This document shows positions 9,300-17,264 of a stretch of DNA of 64,000 bases, piece by piece (the first letter of the stretch is position 1; every line of letters begins with the position of its first letter). Origin of the DNA: Pseudomonas sp. ZH-FAD (lineage in GTDB: Bacteria; Pseudomonadota; Gammaproteobacteria; Pseudomonadales; Pseudomonadaceae); NCBI RefSeq assembly GCF_002803095.1, contig NZ_PGLR01000007.1, positions 96,493 through 160,492 of the forward strand, written 5' to 3'. The position numbers and the translations under genes are program-made. The notes under the pieces were generated by a model, which did no database searches, was not told the origin of the DNA, and worked only from the letters and a program-made list of their open reading frames with translations.

Positions 9300-10064
9300 T
9301 CAGGAGGTAAAGCCACCGTCGGCGTGAATGTCTGCGCCGGTGATGAGCGAAGCCTGCGGGCTGGCGAGGAAGGCCACGAGGCTGGCGATCTCGGTCGACT
9401 CTCCGTAACGACCCAATGCGATGCGCGGGGTCAACAGCTTGGCGATCTCACCATCGGCCGGATTCATGTCGGTGTTCACCGGGCCGGGGTGGATGCTGTT
9501 GACCGTGATCCCGCGTGGCCCCAGGTCATGCGCCAGGCTGCGGTTGAAGCCGGCGACGGCACCCTTGGTCAGGCCATATGCAGCGAGCCCGGGAACACCC
9601 GCGTATTTGGTTACGGAGCTGCCGATATGAATGATGCGGCCGCCCTCCTGCATGTGCCGTACGGCTTCCTGGGTGGCGACGAAAACGCCAGTGACGTTGA
9701 CGTCGAGCATTGCCTGGTAGTCTTCGAAGCGAGTGTCTTCGATGGCACTGGCCGAAGCGATGCCGGCGTTGTTCACCAGAATGTCCAGGCTGCCGAATGC
9801 TTCTACCGTCTTCGCGACGGCGGCGCGCACGGCCTCGGGGTCGGTTGCGTTGGCCTGGATCGCCAGCGCTCGACCGCCTGCCGATTCGATCTTGGCGGCG
9901 ACTTCTTCAGCCAGTTTGGGCGAGCCGTTGTAGGTGAAGGCAACCTGCGCGCCGTCGGCGGCCAGGCGTTTGGCGATAGCTGCGCCGATGGAGCGAGAGC
10001 CGCCAGTTACGAGAGCCGTTTTGCCGGCCAGAGGAAGGGGGTGGGAAGAAATTACGTTGCTCAT
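9300..10064 (-). CDS. SDR-family oxidoreductase (3-oxoacyl-ACP reductase-like)
   Basis: A 254-residue classical short-chain dehydrogenase. Cofactor motif T-G-G-S-R-S-I-G is at residues 20-27, N-N-A-G at 98-101, and the catalytic Tyr163 and Lys167 lie in Y-G-L-T-K, with the serine near 149. The A-D-G-G-F C-terminal end is typical. Length and motifs fit FabG-like enzymes, but FabG itself is normally in the fab cluster, so this is a paralog of unknown substrate. It is the first gene of the group divergent from the LysR regulator and probably under its control. Confidence 0.88.
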   Translation of the reverse strand: MSNVISSHPLPLAGKTALVTGGSRSIGAAIAKRLAADGAQVAFTYNGSPKLAEEVAAKIESAGGRALAIQANATDPEAVRAAVAKTVEAFGSLDILVNNAGIASASAIEDTRFEDYQAMLDVNVTGVFVATQEAVRHMQEGGRIIHIGSSVTKYAGVPGLAAYGLTKGAVAGFNRSLAHDLGPRGITVNSIHPGPVNTDMNPADGEIAKLLTPRIALGRYGESTEIASLVAFLASPQASLITGADIHADGGFTS

Positions 10065-10127
10065 GGTTCACTCCGTTTGATTGCCGATACATTCGGTGGA
10101 GTGACTATCGCGGTTTCATTCTTCTTT

Positions 10128-10142
10128 GATTAGCGGCTAATC
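10128..10142. promoter_or_regulatory. Candidate LysR operator (perfect dyad)
   Basis: GATTAGCGGCTAATC is a perfect 6-bp inverted repeat around CGG in the 116-base divergent region between the SDR gene and the LysR gene, 38 bases before the regulator start. LysR proteins bind partial dyads in divergent promoters, so this is a good candidate operator. Site and regulator are paired only by position. Confidence 0.45.
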
Positions 10143-10180
10143 ATTTGGATTATCTTCAAGTATCTATTTAAGATCGCGCC

Positions 10181-11110
10181 ATGGAAACGCTCACCAATCT
10201 TGAATCCTTCGTACGCAGTGCCGAGAGTGGCAGCTTCTCGGCGGCAGCGCGCCGGCTTGCGCTCACGCCGGCAGCGGTCAGCCGCAACGTCGCCATGCTG
10301 GAGCGCAACCTGGGTGTACGGCTGTTCCAGCGTTCGACACGCAAGTTGACGCTGACCGAGGCGGGCGAGTCTTTCTTGGCTGCGGTTGGCGGCAATCTGG
10401 AGTCCTTGCAGAACGCTATTGCAGCGGTATCAGCCGATGATGGCCAGCCGGCTGGTGTGCTCAAGATCAGCGTGGCGCCATCCTTCGGAATCGGTTACCT
10501 GCTGCCTTTGTTGCCCGAGTTCCTGCAGCGCTATCCCCGCGTTCGCCCTGAATGGCATTTCGAGAATCGTACGGTCGACCTGATCGCCGAAGGCTACGAT
10601 GCCGCCATCGGTGGCGGTTTCGAGTTGGCCAGCGGTGTGGTCGCCCGCACACTGGCGCCGCTGCACGTCATTGCCTTTGCCTCTCCCGCTTACCTGGCTA
10701 GGCACACGTTGCCAGCCGATCCATCAGGTCTGATCGAGCTGGACTGCATTGTCATGCGTTCGCTGTCGTCGGGTCGTATCCGTACCTGGAACATGCGCAA
10801 TGCGCAGGGCGATGAAGTGATCGCGACGATGCGCGAGACCGTGGTGGTCAATGACCCAACTGCCGTGCGAGAGGCCGCGCGGCTGGGCCTGGGGGTGGCG
10901 ATGCTTGCCGTACCCGATGTACTGCCCGAGCTGGAGTCGGGGGAGCTGGTGCGGGTGTTGCCGCGCTGGTGGGCGGATGCCGGCGCGTTGTCGCTGTATT
11001 ACCCCAGTCGCCAGTTGATGCCGGGCAAGACGCGCAGCTTCATCGACTTCGTGGTCGAGGCCTTCCAGCGCGAAGACTATGCACGACGTTTTGCCGGGAG
11101 TTTGGGCTAG
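10181..11110 (+). CDS. LysR-family transcriptional regulator
   Basis: A 309-residue LysR regulator. The winged helix-turn-helix covers residues 1-60 (L-E-S-F-V-R-S-A-E-S-G-S-F-S-A-A-A-R-R-L), and the effector-binding periplasmic-binding-protein-like domain covers about 90-295. It most resembles the subgroup often paired with SDR or quinone-reductase genes. It is transcribed divergently from the SDR/reductase/MFS group across a dyad-containing intergenic region, so it probably controls that group and itself. The effector is unknown. The ATG at 10181 gives the standard N-terminus. Confidence 0.9.
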   Translation: METLTNLESFVRSAESGSFSAAARRLALTPAAVSRNVAMLERNLGVRLFQRSTRKLTLTEAGESFLAAVGGNLESLQNAIAAVSADDGQPAGVLKISVAPSFGIGYLLPLLPEFLQRYPRVRPEWHFENRTVDLIAEGYDAAIGGGFELASGVVARTLAPLHVIAFASPAYLARHTLPADPSGLIELDCIVMRSLSSGRIRTWNMRNAQGDEVIATMRETVVVNDPTAVREAARLGLGVAMLAVPDVLPELESGELVRVLPRWWADAGALSLYYPSRQLMPGKTRSFIDFVVEAFQREDYARRFAGSLG

Positions 11111-11162
11111 CTGAACGGTTCGTGCCGGTGCAGCCACTCAGCGTCACCGGCATGACTGATGG

Positions 11163-11834
11163 TCAATTACGCATGGCGCCGAAATGGGCGCAGCCACGCA
11201 GTACCTGGCCGTCGAGGCGCAGTTCGGCGCTGAGGTGATTGACCGTGCCGCTCATGCTGTCGACGCAGCGCTGCGGTGCCACCCACAGATCCAGACGCTG
11301 GCCGTTGGCTTCGCTGCTGAAATTCAGGCGGCCATCCGGTAGTTGCTCTTCCAGGTAGGGCAGGGCCAGTGGTTCCTGCTCGGGACGATTGAGTACCAGG
11401 CCCTTGCTGCCGACTTCCAGTTGCCAGAATGGCTCGTTGCCGCTGGCGCGCAGGGCCAGGCGTTTGAAGTTGAGGTCGTCGCAGCCATGCCCCTCACCTT
11501 GCAGGCGATAGATCTGGCTGACCTCGAAGCGACCGTCGTTGCCTTTGCTCTGGCTGCCGCCCAGGCGACCGGCCAGATCGGCGAACAGGCTGGCCTGGCC
11601 ATCACTGCCGAGCTGCATGACTTCGCGCTCGATACTGGTGCTGCCGCCATCGATCAGCACGAAGCGGCGCTGTTCCTGGCAGGGGGTGAGGACCAGTTGA
11701 CCATTTTCAACCTGGACTTGACCCTGCAGGCGGGTGGCCGGAGGTGGGCCTTCCGGCTTGCCGGTGTAGACCTGGCAGGCGGCCAGGAGCGGGAGGAGGG
11801 CGACGCTGGTAAGCAGGGAGCGGGTGATGGACAT
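11163..11834 (-). CDS. Probable lipoprotein of the COG3650 type
   Basis: A 223-residue protein whose N-terminus (M-S-I-T-R-S-L-L-T-S-V-A-L-L-P-L-L-A-A-C) is a lipoprotein signal peptide with lipobox L-A-A-C, cysteine at residue 20. The rest is a soluble domain, seen in uncharacterised 'COG3650' proteins with META/HslJ-like stretches such as A-S-G-N-E-P-F-W and a C-terminal C-A-H-F-G. The ATG at 11834, after a GGAGAGACC site, is chosen because longer in-frame starts destroy the signal peptide. It faces the LysR gene tail to tail. Function unknown. Confidence 0.78.
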   Translation of the reverse strand: MSITRSLLTSVALLPLLAACQVYTGKPEGPPPATRLQGQVQVENGQLVLTPCQEQRRFVLIDGGSTSIEREVMQLGSDGQASLFADLAGRLGGSQSKGNDGRFEVSQIYRLQGEGHGCDDLNFKRLALRASGNEPFWQLEVGSKGLVLNRPEQEPLALPYLEEQLPDGRLNFSSEANGQRLDLWVAPQRCVDSMSGTVNHLSAELRLDGQVLRGCAHFGAMRN

Positions 11835-11930
11835 GGGTCTCTCCAGATACGAGCGGCCACCATAGCCACAGCGCGACCTCGGCTCAAGCCGTGAGCATGA
11901 AAGTCGCGCAGAGGCTTCCTCCCTGTTGTC

Positions 11931-11964
11931 CTTCTCCCTCTGGGAGAAGGTGGCGCGAAGCGCC
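11931..11964. repeat. Paired short hairpins, Pseudomonas-type intergenic repeat
   Basis: Two adjacent perfect hairpins, CTTCTCCC-TCT-GGGAGAAG (11931-11949) and GGCGC-GAA-GCGCC (11952-11964), followed by GGATGAGGG. Such units recur between pseudomonad genes. They lie upstream of the lipoprotein start and the divergent pseudouridine synthase, so they could affect either mRNA leader. Confidence 0.6.
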
Positions 11965-12089
11965 GGATGAGGGGGCATACCACGCAGGCTTTCATTGTTC
12001 GGCTGCTGTTGCAGCATGCCCCGGCTTTGACTGAGCCGCGCGAGTACGGCCTAATTCGCCCGTCCATAAGCCGTCGAGCACCTTCTGCA

Positions 12090-12971
12090 ATGCCCAGCCC
12101 CGCCATGCGCCCCAGCACGCTTCATTTACCCCAGGGCGACTGGACGACGGTGCTCGATTGTCTGTGCGATCACTTTCCCGCCATCGACCGCGTTACCTGG
12201 CTGCAGCGTATGGCGCGCGGTCGGGTGCTGGATGCGGCGGGCACGCCCATCGACGCCACGCATCCCTATCGGGCTGGTCTCAAGGTGCGCTATTTCCGTG
12301 AAGTGCCGAATGAGACGCCAATTCCTGTCGTCGAACAGGTGCTGTGGCAGGACGAGCACCTGCTGGTCGCCGACAAACCGCATTTTCTACCGGTGATGCC
12401 GGCCGGTGAGTACGTCGAGCAGACGCTGCTGGCGCGCCTGATCAGGCGCACCGGCAATCCTGACCTGGTGCCGATCCACCGCATCGACCGACTGACGGCC
12501 GGCCTGGTGTTGTTCTCGGTCAACCCGGCCAGTCGCGGCCAGTATCAGGCGCTGTTTCGCCAGCGTGCGGTGGAGAAACGCTACGAGGCTATCGCTCCGG
12601 CATTGGCGCAGTTGCAGTTTCCCTACCTGCATCGTTCGCGCATGGTCGACGGTGAGCCGTTCTTTCGCATGCAGGAAGTCGCAGGCGAGGCCAACAGCGA
12701 AACGCGCATCGAGGTGCTGGAGCAGCGTGGTGAGCTTTGGCGCTATGGGCTGTCGCCGGTGACCGGACGCAAGCATCAGCTGCGCGTGCACCTGGCCGGG
12801 CTCGGCGCGCCTATCGTCGGCGACGATTTCTATCCGCAGTTGCTGGAGTCGCGCAATCTGCCGGATGACTACAGCAAGCCGCTCAAACTGCTGGCGCGAG
12901 GCTTGCGCTTCGTCGATCCGCTCAGCGGGCAGATGCGTGAGTTTGATAGCCAGCTGCAGTTGCAGTGGTAG
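12090..12971 (+). CDS. RluA-family RNA pseudouridine synthase
   Basis: A 293-residue enzyme converting uridine to pseudouridine in rRNA or tRNA. The catalytic motif H-R-I-D-R-L-T-A-G-L places the catalytic aspartate at residue 133, and K-R-Y-E-A and G-R-K-H-Q-L-R-V-H-L follow as in RluA/TruC proteins. The ATG at 12090 is chosen; the frame stays open upstream to 11967, but those residues fall in intergenic repeat sequence. The exact RNA target cannot be told from the sequence. A single repeat arm with GTGGGAGGGGCTTCAGCC follows ten bases after the stop. Confidence 0.87.
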   Translation: MPSPAMRPSTLHLPQGDWTTVLDCLCDHFPAIDRVTWLQRMARGRVLDAAGTPIDATHPYRAGLKVRYFREVPNETPIPVVEQVLWQDEHLLVADKPHFLPVMPAGEYVEQTLLARLIRRTGNPDLVPIHRIDRLTAGLVLFSVNPASRGQYQALFRQRAVEKRYEAIAPALAQLQFPYLHRSRMVDGEPFFRMQEVAGEANSETRIEVLEQRGELWRYGLSPVTGRKHQLRVHLAGLGAPIVGDDFYPQLLESRNLPDDYSKPLKLLARGLRFVDPLSGQMREFDSQLQLQW

Positions 12972-12980
12972 CGTCCGGTC

Positions 12981-13003
12981 GTGGGAGGGGCTTCAGCCGC
13001 GAG
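12981..13003 (+). repeat. Single arm of GTGGGAGGGGCTTCAGCC-type repeat
   Basis: GTGGGAGGGGCTTCAGCCGC at 12981-13000 matches the left arm of the paired inverted repeats at 36776-36833 and 49932-49987. Here the right arm is missing, so it is a solo or decayed copy. Confidence 0.65.
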
Positions 13004-13016
13004 CTTTTCGCCGCTA

Positions 13017-13044
13017 CGACTGCATGGATGCAGGAGGTAGAGCG
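13017..13044 (+). repeat. 28-bp repeat with CTGCATGGATGCAG palindrome
   Basis: A 28-bp unit containing CTGCATGGATGCAG and AGGTAGAGCG. It recurs on the opposite strand at 59603-59630 with 27 of 28 bases identical, where it lies inside the loop of a REP hairpin. Here it lies 40 bases before another copy of the same REP type. Confidence 0.7.
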
Positions 13045-13083
13045 AAGCAGGATGCCAGAGCCGGAAGCGCCTCCCGCAGTCGC

Positions 13084-13111
13084 GTAGGGCGTACTCGCGA
13101 AGCAGTACGCC
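13084..13111 (+). repeat. REP element, type 1 (GTAG + GGCGTACT/AGTACGCC hairpin)
   Basis: GTAG followed by a perfect 8-bp stem GGCGTACT/AGTACGCC with loop CGCGAAGC. Identical copies occur at 38102-38129, 59749-59776 and 60438-60465, the last two flanking the RAYT transposase gene. Confidence 0.85.
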
Positions 13112-13141
13112 GCAGGGGGGGCGCAAGCTCGCAGCCCAACC

Positions 13142-13192
13142 GGCGGACTGTTCGCTGGCGCTCCGAGCGGTCGGCGTTCCGATCCGCCCTAC
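13142..13192 (-). repeat. REP element, type 2 (degenerate), containing a stop codon
   Basis: On the minus strand it starts with GTAG at 13192-13189 and ends with AGTCCGCC, the type-2 hairpin seen at 38173-38208, 59694-59729 and 60512-60548, but with extra loop sequence. It forms an inverted pair with the type-1 element at 13084. The TAG of its GTAG is the stop codon of the AbrB-like gene. Confidence 0.75.
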
Positions 13193-14211
13193 GCGTGGCT
13201 CTTGCACCAGAGCTTGAATAAGGGGTCTGCCAAGAACATCACCAGAAACAGCCGTAGCACCTGCAATGCAGTCACCAGCGCTACTGACAGCTGCAAGGCT
13301 TCGGCGGTCAGGCACAGCTCGGTGATACCGCCCGGCATCATGCCCAGCATCAGCGACAGGTGGTCTTCGCCGGCCAACCAGCCAAGGGCTTCGCCAAGCA
13401 CGGCAGCGGCGAGCATCGCCAGCAAGGTGAAGGCCAGTACGCGGGCGAGAAAACCCGGTGCACTGCGGAAGAAGGCTCGATCGAAGTGACAGCCCAGAGC
13501 GCAACCAATCAGCCACTGACCGAGTTGGCCGAGGCCTTGCGGCAGCCCCAGATGCAGGTCGAAGCCGGCGCTGGCAACGGCGCAGACAGTCAGTGGGCCG
13601 AGCATCCAGGGGTTGGGTTGTTTCAGTCGGCCCCAGAGCATTGCTAGTAGAGCGCCAGCCGCGAGCAGGCCGATCAGCCAGGTCCAGTCCACCGGCGCGC
13701 GAGTCGGGGCGCTGACGGCGGGCAGGCCCCAGGTGAACAGCGCCGGAATCAGCAGCACCACCAGCAGCAGACGCAGGCTGTGCGCCGCTGCCACTCTTGC
13801 CGGTTGGGCATCGTGACGCAGGGCCAGGTTGACCATCTCGCTGGCGCCGCCAGGCATGCTGGCGAAGAAGGCGGTGGCGCGGTCGACGCCAGCACGACGC
13901 AGGATGGCGATACCGATCAGGCTCAGCAGCAGCGTGCCGAAGGCACCCATTACGATGACCGGCAGATGGCTGAGCACCTGTTCCAGCACTTCGCTGGTGA
14001 AGTGCAGGCCGATGCCGCTGGCGACCAGCCATTGGCCGGCCTTGCGCCCGCCCGGCAGTTCACTGAAGGCACGATTGGCCAGGCAGCGCACGAGGATTAC
14101 CGCCAACAACGAGCCGACCATCCACGGCAAAGGCCAGCCGGCGAGGCTGGCCAGGTAACCGCCGACCACTCCGGCCAGCGGCGTTACCCAAAGATCACGC
14201 GGCAGTGGCAT
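13189..14211 (-). CDS. AbrB-family membrane protein (putative ammonia monooxygenase/transporter-like)
   Basis: A 340-residue polytopic membrane protein with two similar halves, each with G-W-P-L-P-W-M-V-G-S-L- or Q-P-N-P-W-M-L-G-P-L-type motifs. This is the AbrB-duplication family (COG3180), often misnamed 'ammonia monooxygenase' and of unproven transport function. Its start overlaps the tctA stop by 17 bases, so it is the last gene of the opdH-tctC-tctB-tctA unit and may take part in tricarboxylate uptake or export of a related acid. Its stop codon TAG is supplied by the 5' GTAG of a REP element. Confidence 0.85.
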   Translation of the reverse strand: MPLPRDLWVTPLAGVVGGYLASLAGWPLPWMVGSLLAVILVRCLANRAFSELPGGRKAGQWLVASGIGLHFTSEVLEQVLSHLPVIVMGAFGTLLLSLIGIAILRRAGVDRATAFFASMPGGASEMVNLALRHDAQPARVAAAHSLRLLLVVLLIPALFTWGLPAVSAPTRAPVDWTWLIGLLAAGALLAMLWGRLKQPNPWMLGPLTVCAVASAGFDLHLGLPQGLGQLGQWLIGCALGCHFDRAFFRSAPGFLARVLAFTLLAMLAAAVLGEALGWLAGEDHLSLMLGMMPGGITELCLTAEALQLSVALVTALQVLRLFLVMFLADPLFKLWCKSHA

Positions 14212-15715
14212 CAGCCCCAGCCTTGATCTGCTTGCGTCGACGCATCCAGCGGATGCCCGGCAGGGCCAGCATCAGTACAACAAGCGCCCACAGCACCAGG
14301 GTGATCGGGCTACCCCAGAGGATGCTCAGCTCACCAGCGGAAATCGACAGGGCGCGACGCAGGTTGTCCTCCATCATTTCGCCCAGCACGAAGCCGAGGA
14401 TCACCGCCGACAGTGGGAAGTCCAGCTTGCGCAGGATATAGCCGAACACACCGAGGCCGATCATCAGCACCAGGTCGAAGGTGGTGCTGTGCACTGCGTA
14501 CACGCCGACCATGCTGATCACGGTGATGGCAGGTACCAGCACCCAGTTCGGCACGCTGAGCATGCGCGAGAACAGGCCGACCAGTGGGATGTTCATCACC
14601 AGCAGGATGACGTTACCGATGAACAGCGAGGCGATCAGGCCCCAGACCACATCTGGCTGCTGTTCGAACAACAGCGGGCCAGGGGTGATGTTGTACAGCG
14701 TCAGTGCGCCGATCATCACCGCGGTGGTGCCCGAACCCGGTACACCCAGCGTGAGCATCGGGATCAGCGAACCGCAGGCCGAGGCGTTGTTGGCTGACTC
14801 GGGAGCAGCCAGGCCGCGCAGGTCGCCCTCGCCAAACTTGCCGCTGTCACCGGCCAGGCGCTTTTCGGTCATGTAGGTCATGGCGCTGGCGATGGTCGCT
14901 CCGGCACCAGGCAGTACGCCAATCACGAAACCGGCGACCGAGCTGCGAATCATGGTCCAGAAGGTGAAGCAGTATTCCTTGAAGTTGAACAGCACGCGGC
15001 CGCTGGCTTTCACGGCTTTCTGGCCGTTGTGGGTGTTTTCCAGCATCAGCAGAATCTCGCTGACACTGAAGAAGCCGATGACCACGATGACGAACTGGAT
15101 GCCGTCGGACAGGCTGACGCTGTCGAAGGTGAAGCGGTATACCCCCGTAGTGGAGTCCACCCCGACCGTGGCCAGGGACAGGCCGATCAGGGCCGAGAGC
15201 AGGGTCTTGACCGGCTTGTCGCCGACCATACCGCCGAGACAGGCAATGGCGAAGATCATCAGCACGAAGTACTCGGCCGGACCGAAGGCCACTGCCCACT
15301 TCGCCAGAATCGGCGCGAACAGCACCACGCCGCAGGTGGCGATCATGCTGCCGGTGAAGGAGCTGACTGCCGACAACGACAGGGCGATACCCGCTTTGCC
15401 CTGACGTGCCAGCGGGTAGCCGTCGAGGGTGGTCATGACTGCAGCGGCATCGCCAGGCACGTTGAGCAGAATGGCGGAGATACGTCCGCCGTACTCGCAG
15501 CCCAGGTACACGGCGGCGAGCAGAATCAGTGCGGTTTCCGGCGGCAGGCCAAGGGCGAAGGCCAATGGCAGCAGCAGGGCGACGCCGTTGATCGGGCCCA
15601 GGCCCGGCAGCAAACCGACGATGGTGCCGACGAAGGCACCGAACAGCGCAACCAGCAGGTTGGTCGGCCGGGTGGCGACGTCAAAACCCTGCATCAGAAA
15701 ATGTAATGTTTCCAT
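14195..15715 (-). CDS. tctA: Tripartite tricarboxylate transporter, large permease TctA
   Basis: A 506-residue inner-membrane permease with about twelve helices. The N-terminal G-L-L-P-G-L-G-P-I-N-G-V-A-L-L-L-P and the internal G-V-L-P-G-A-G-A-T-I-A-S repeat are the two glycine/proline-rich motifs of TctA. It works with TctB and the periplasmic TctC to import citrate or other tricarboxylates using an ion gradient. tctB ends one base upstream, and the AbrB-like gene overlaps its 3' end. Length is usual for the family. Confidence 0.95.
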   Translation of the reverse strand: METLHFLMQGFDVATRPTNLLVALFGAFVGTIVGLLPGLGPINGVALLLPLAFALGLPPETALILLAAVYLGCEYGGRISAILLNVPGDAAAVMTTLDGYPLARQGKAGIALSLSAVSSFTGSMIATCGVVLFAPILAKWAVAFGPAEYFVLMIFAIACLGGMVGDKPVKTLLSALIGLSLATVGVDSTTGVYRFTFDSVSLSDGIQFVIVVIGFFSVSEILLMLENTHNGQKAVKASGRVLFNFKEYCFTFWTMIRSSVAGFVIGVLPGAGATIASAMTYMTEKRLAGDSGKFGEGDLRGLAAPESANNASACGSLIPMLTLGVPGSGTTAVMIGALTLYNITPGPLLFEQQPDVVWGLIASLFIGNVILLVMNIPLVGLFSRMLSVPNWVLVPAITVISMVGVYAVHSTTFDLVLMIGLGVFGYILRKLDFPLSAVILGFVLGEMMEDNLRRALSISAGELSILWGSPITLVLWALVVLMLALPGIRWMRRRKQIKAGADATAA

Positions 15716-15716
15716 C

Positions 15717-16160
15717 TCAGCTCTCCACCAACGCTTCGAACACGCCCAGCGGCAGCGGAACGTCTAGCGCATAATCGAACAAGGCATACAGCAATACGCC
15801 CATCAGCACGCCACTGATCAGGCATGGCACTACCCGACCCGTGAACAGCAAGCCCAGGACGAAGGTGGCCAGTGCAGTGCTCAGGACGAAGCCCAGGGGC
15901 TCGAAGAGCAGGGCGTAGGCCAGCAGGGTGAGGATGCATAAGCCTGCACGCTGCAGCGCGTGGCGGCTGAGCGCCTCCGTCTGCGGACCCGGCTTGAATA
16001 CCAGCCAGGCGGCACCAGCAGCCATCAGGGCCAGCAGCAACAGCGGGTAGGCCCTCGGGCCGACAGGATCGTAGGCGAAGGGTGCCTGGAAGCCCCAGGC
16101 GATGACTGCAAGGCAGGCGCACAACAGCAGCCAGATCGCAGCGAACAGGCGAACGTACAT
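15717..16160 (-). CDS. tctB: Tripartite tricarboxylate transporter, small permease TctB
   Basis: A 147-residue membrane protein with four hydrophobic helices, including the G-P-R-A-Y-P-L-L-L-L-A-L segment typical of TctB near residue 33. The start at 16160 gives the normal N-terminal helix; the longer frame to 16251 lacks membrane character. It ends one base from tctA and follows tctC by 91 bases. Sequence conservation in this family is low, so the assignment rests largely on context. Confidence 0.92.
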   Translation of the reverse strand: MYVRLFAAIWLLLCACLAVIAWGFQAPFAYDPVGPRAYPLLLLALMAAGAAWLVFKPGPQTEALSRHALQRAGLCILTLLAYALLFEPLGFVLSTALATFVLGLLFTGRVVPCLISGVLMGVLLYALFDYALDVPLPLGVFEALVES

Positions 16161-16251
16161 AGCAATGGTCTCTTGCGTAGGGACAGGATTGAACGGCGGT
16201 GCAGTTCAATGGCGGGTTCGGCATCGGGCGACGCCGGACCCGCTGATGCAC

Positions 16252-17232
16252 TTATTCCTGCATCAGGCCGAATTCACCGGCCAGGGTCTTGTACTCAGCG
16301 ACCTGCTTGAACACCAGGGCCTTGAGTTCATCACCGGTCACCGACAGTGGCAGCAGGTCACGCTGTTCGCGAAGCTTGGCGAAATCTTCGCTGGCCAGCA
16401 GGGTATCGAACTGCTGTTTCCACCAGTCGAACTGCTCGTCGCTGACTTCCGGGCCCATGTAGAAGCCGCGGATCACCGGCCAGGTGATGTCGTAACCCTG
16501 CTCTTTGGCGGTCGGGATTTCTGCCAGCTTGCCCGGCAGACGTTCATCGGAGAGCACCGCGAGGATGCGCACTTTTTTCGCTTCCAACTGCGGGGTGACT
16601 TCGCCCAGGCCGCTGCTGGTGACCTGCACGTGGCCGCCAAGCATCGCGGTGAGGGTTTCGCCGCCGCCTTCGAAGGCGACATAACGCAGGTTTTTCGGGT
16701 CGATCCCGGCCAGGCGGGCGATCAGCGCGGTCTGCATCCAGTCCTGCCCACCGATGGTGGCGCCAGCGCCGAAGACGATGCTGGACGGATCCTTTTTCAG
16801 AGCCTGGACCAGGTCATCGAGGTTCTTGTAGGGCGAGTCGTCGCGCACGGTGATTGCGCCGTAGTCGGTACCGACTGCGGCCAGCCAGCGTACGGCATTC
16901 TCGTCATAACGACCGAACTTACCCTGGGCCAGGTTCAGCAAGGAACCGCTGGAGAAGGCGGTGATGGTGCCCGGATCCTTGGCGCGCTGGGCGACCACGG
17001 CGTTGTAGGCTACGGCACCGACGCCGCCCGGCATGTAGGTGACGCGCATCGGCGCCTTGAGCAGACCTTCATCCTTGAGGCCGCTCTGGGCCAGCTTGCA
17101 GGTCAGGTCGAAACCACCACCGGGCTTGGCCGGGGCGATGCATTCGGGGCGCTTGGGTTCGGCAGCCAGCAGTTGACTGGCAAAGGCCAGGCAGGCAGTC
17201 GCCAGTACGGCGCGGGTCAGGACAGATTTCAT
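16252..17232 (-). CDS. tctC: Tripartite tricarboxylate transporter, substrate-binding protein TctC
   Basis: A 326-residue periplasmic binding protein with a signal peptide (residues 1-24, cleavage near L-L-A-A-E). It has the family's A-P-A-K-P-G-G-G-F-D segment that cups the carboxylate ligand, followed by Y-M-P-G-G-V-G-A-V-A-Y-N. The ATG at 17232 after GAGGAATC is chosen because the signal peptide starts there. It lies 32 bases downstream of the porin gene and leads into tctB-tctA. Ligand is probably citrate, cis-aconitate or a related acid, inferred from the OpdH-Tct arrangement. Confidence 0.94.
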   Translation of the reverse strand: MKSVLTRAVLATACLAFASQLLAAEPKRPECIAPAKPGGGFDLTCKLAQSGLKDEGLLKAPMRVTYMPGGVGAVAYNAVVAQRAKDPGTITAFSSGSLLNLAQGKFGRYDENAVRWLAAVGTDYGAITVRDDSPYKNLDDLVQALKKDPSSIVFGAGATIGGQDWMQTALIARLAGIDPKNLRYVAFEGGGETLTAMLGGHVQVTSSGLGEVTPQLEAKKVRILAVLSDERLPGKLAEIPTAKEQGYDITWPVIRGFYMGPEVSDEQFDWWKQQFDTLLASEDFAKLREQRDLLPLSVTGDELKALVFKQVAEYKTLAGEFGLMQE

Positions 17233-17264
17233 GATGGGTGATTCCTCGCGAGTCTTGTTGTTGT

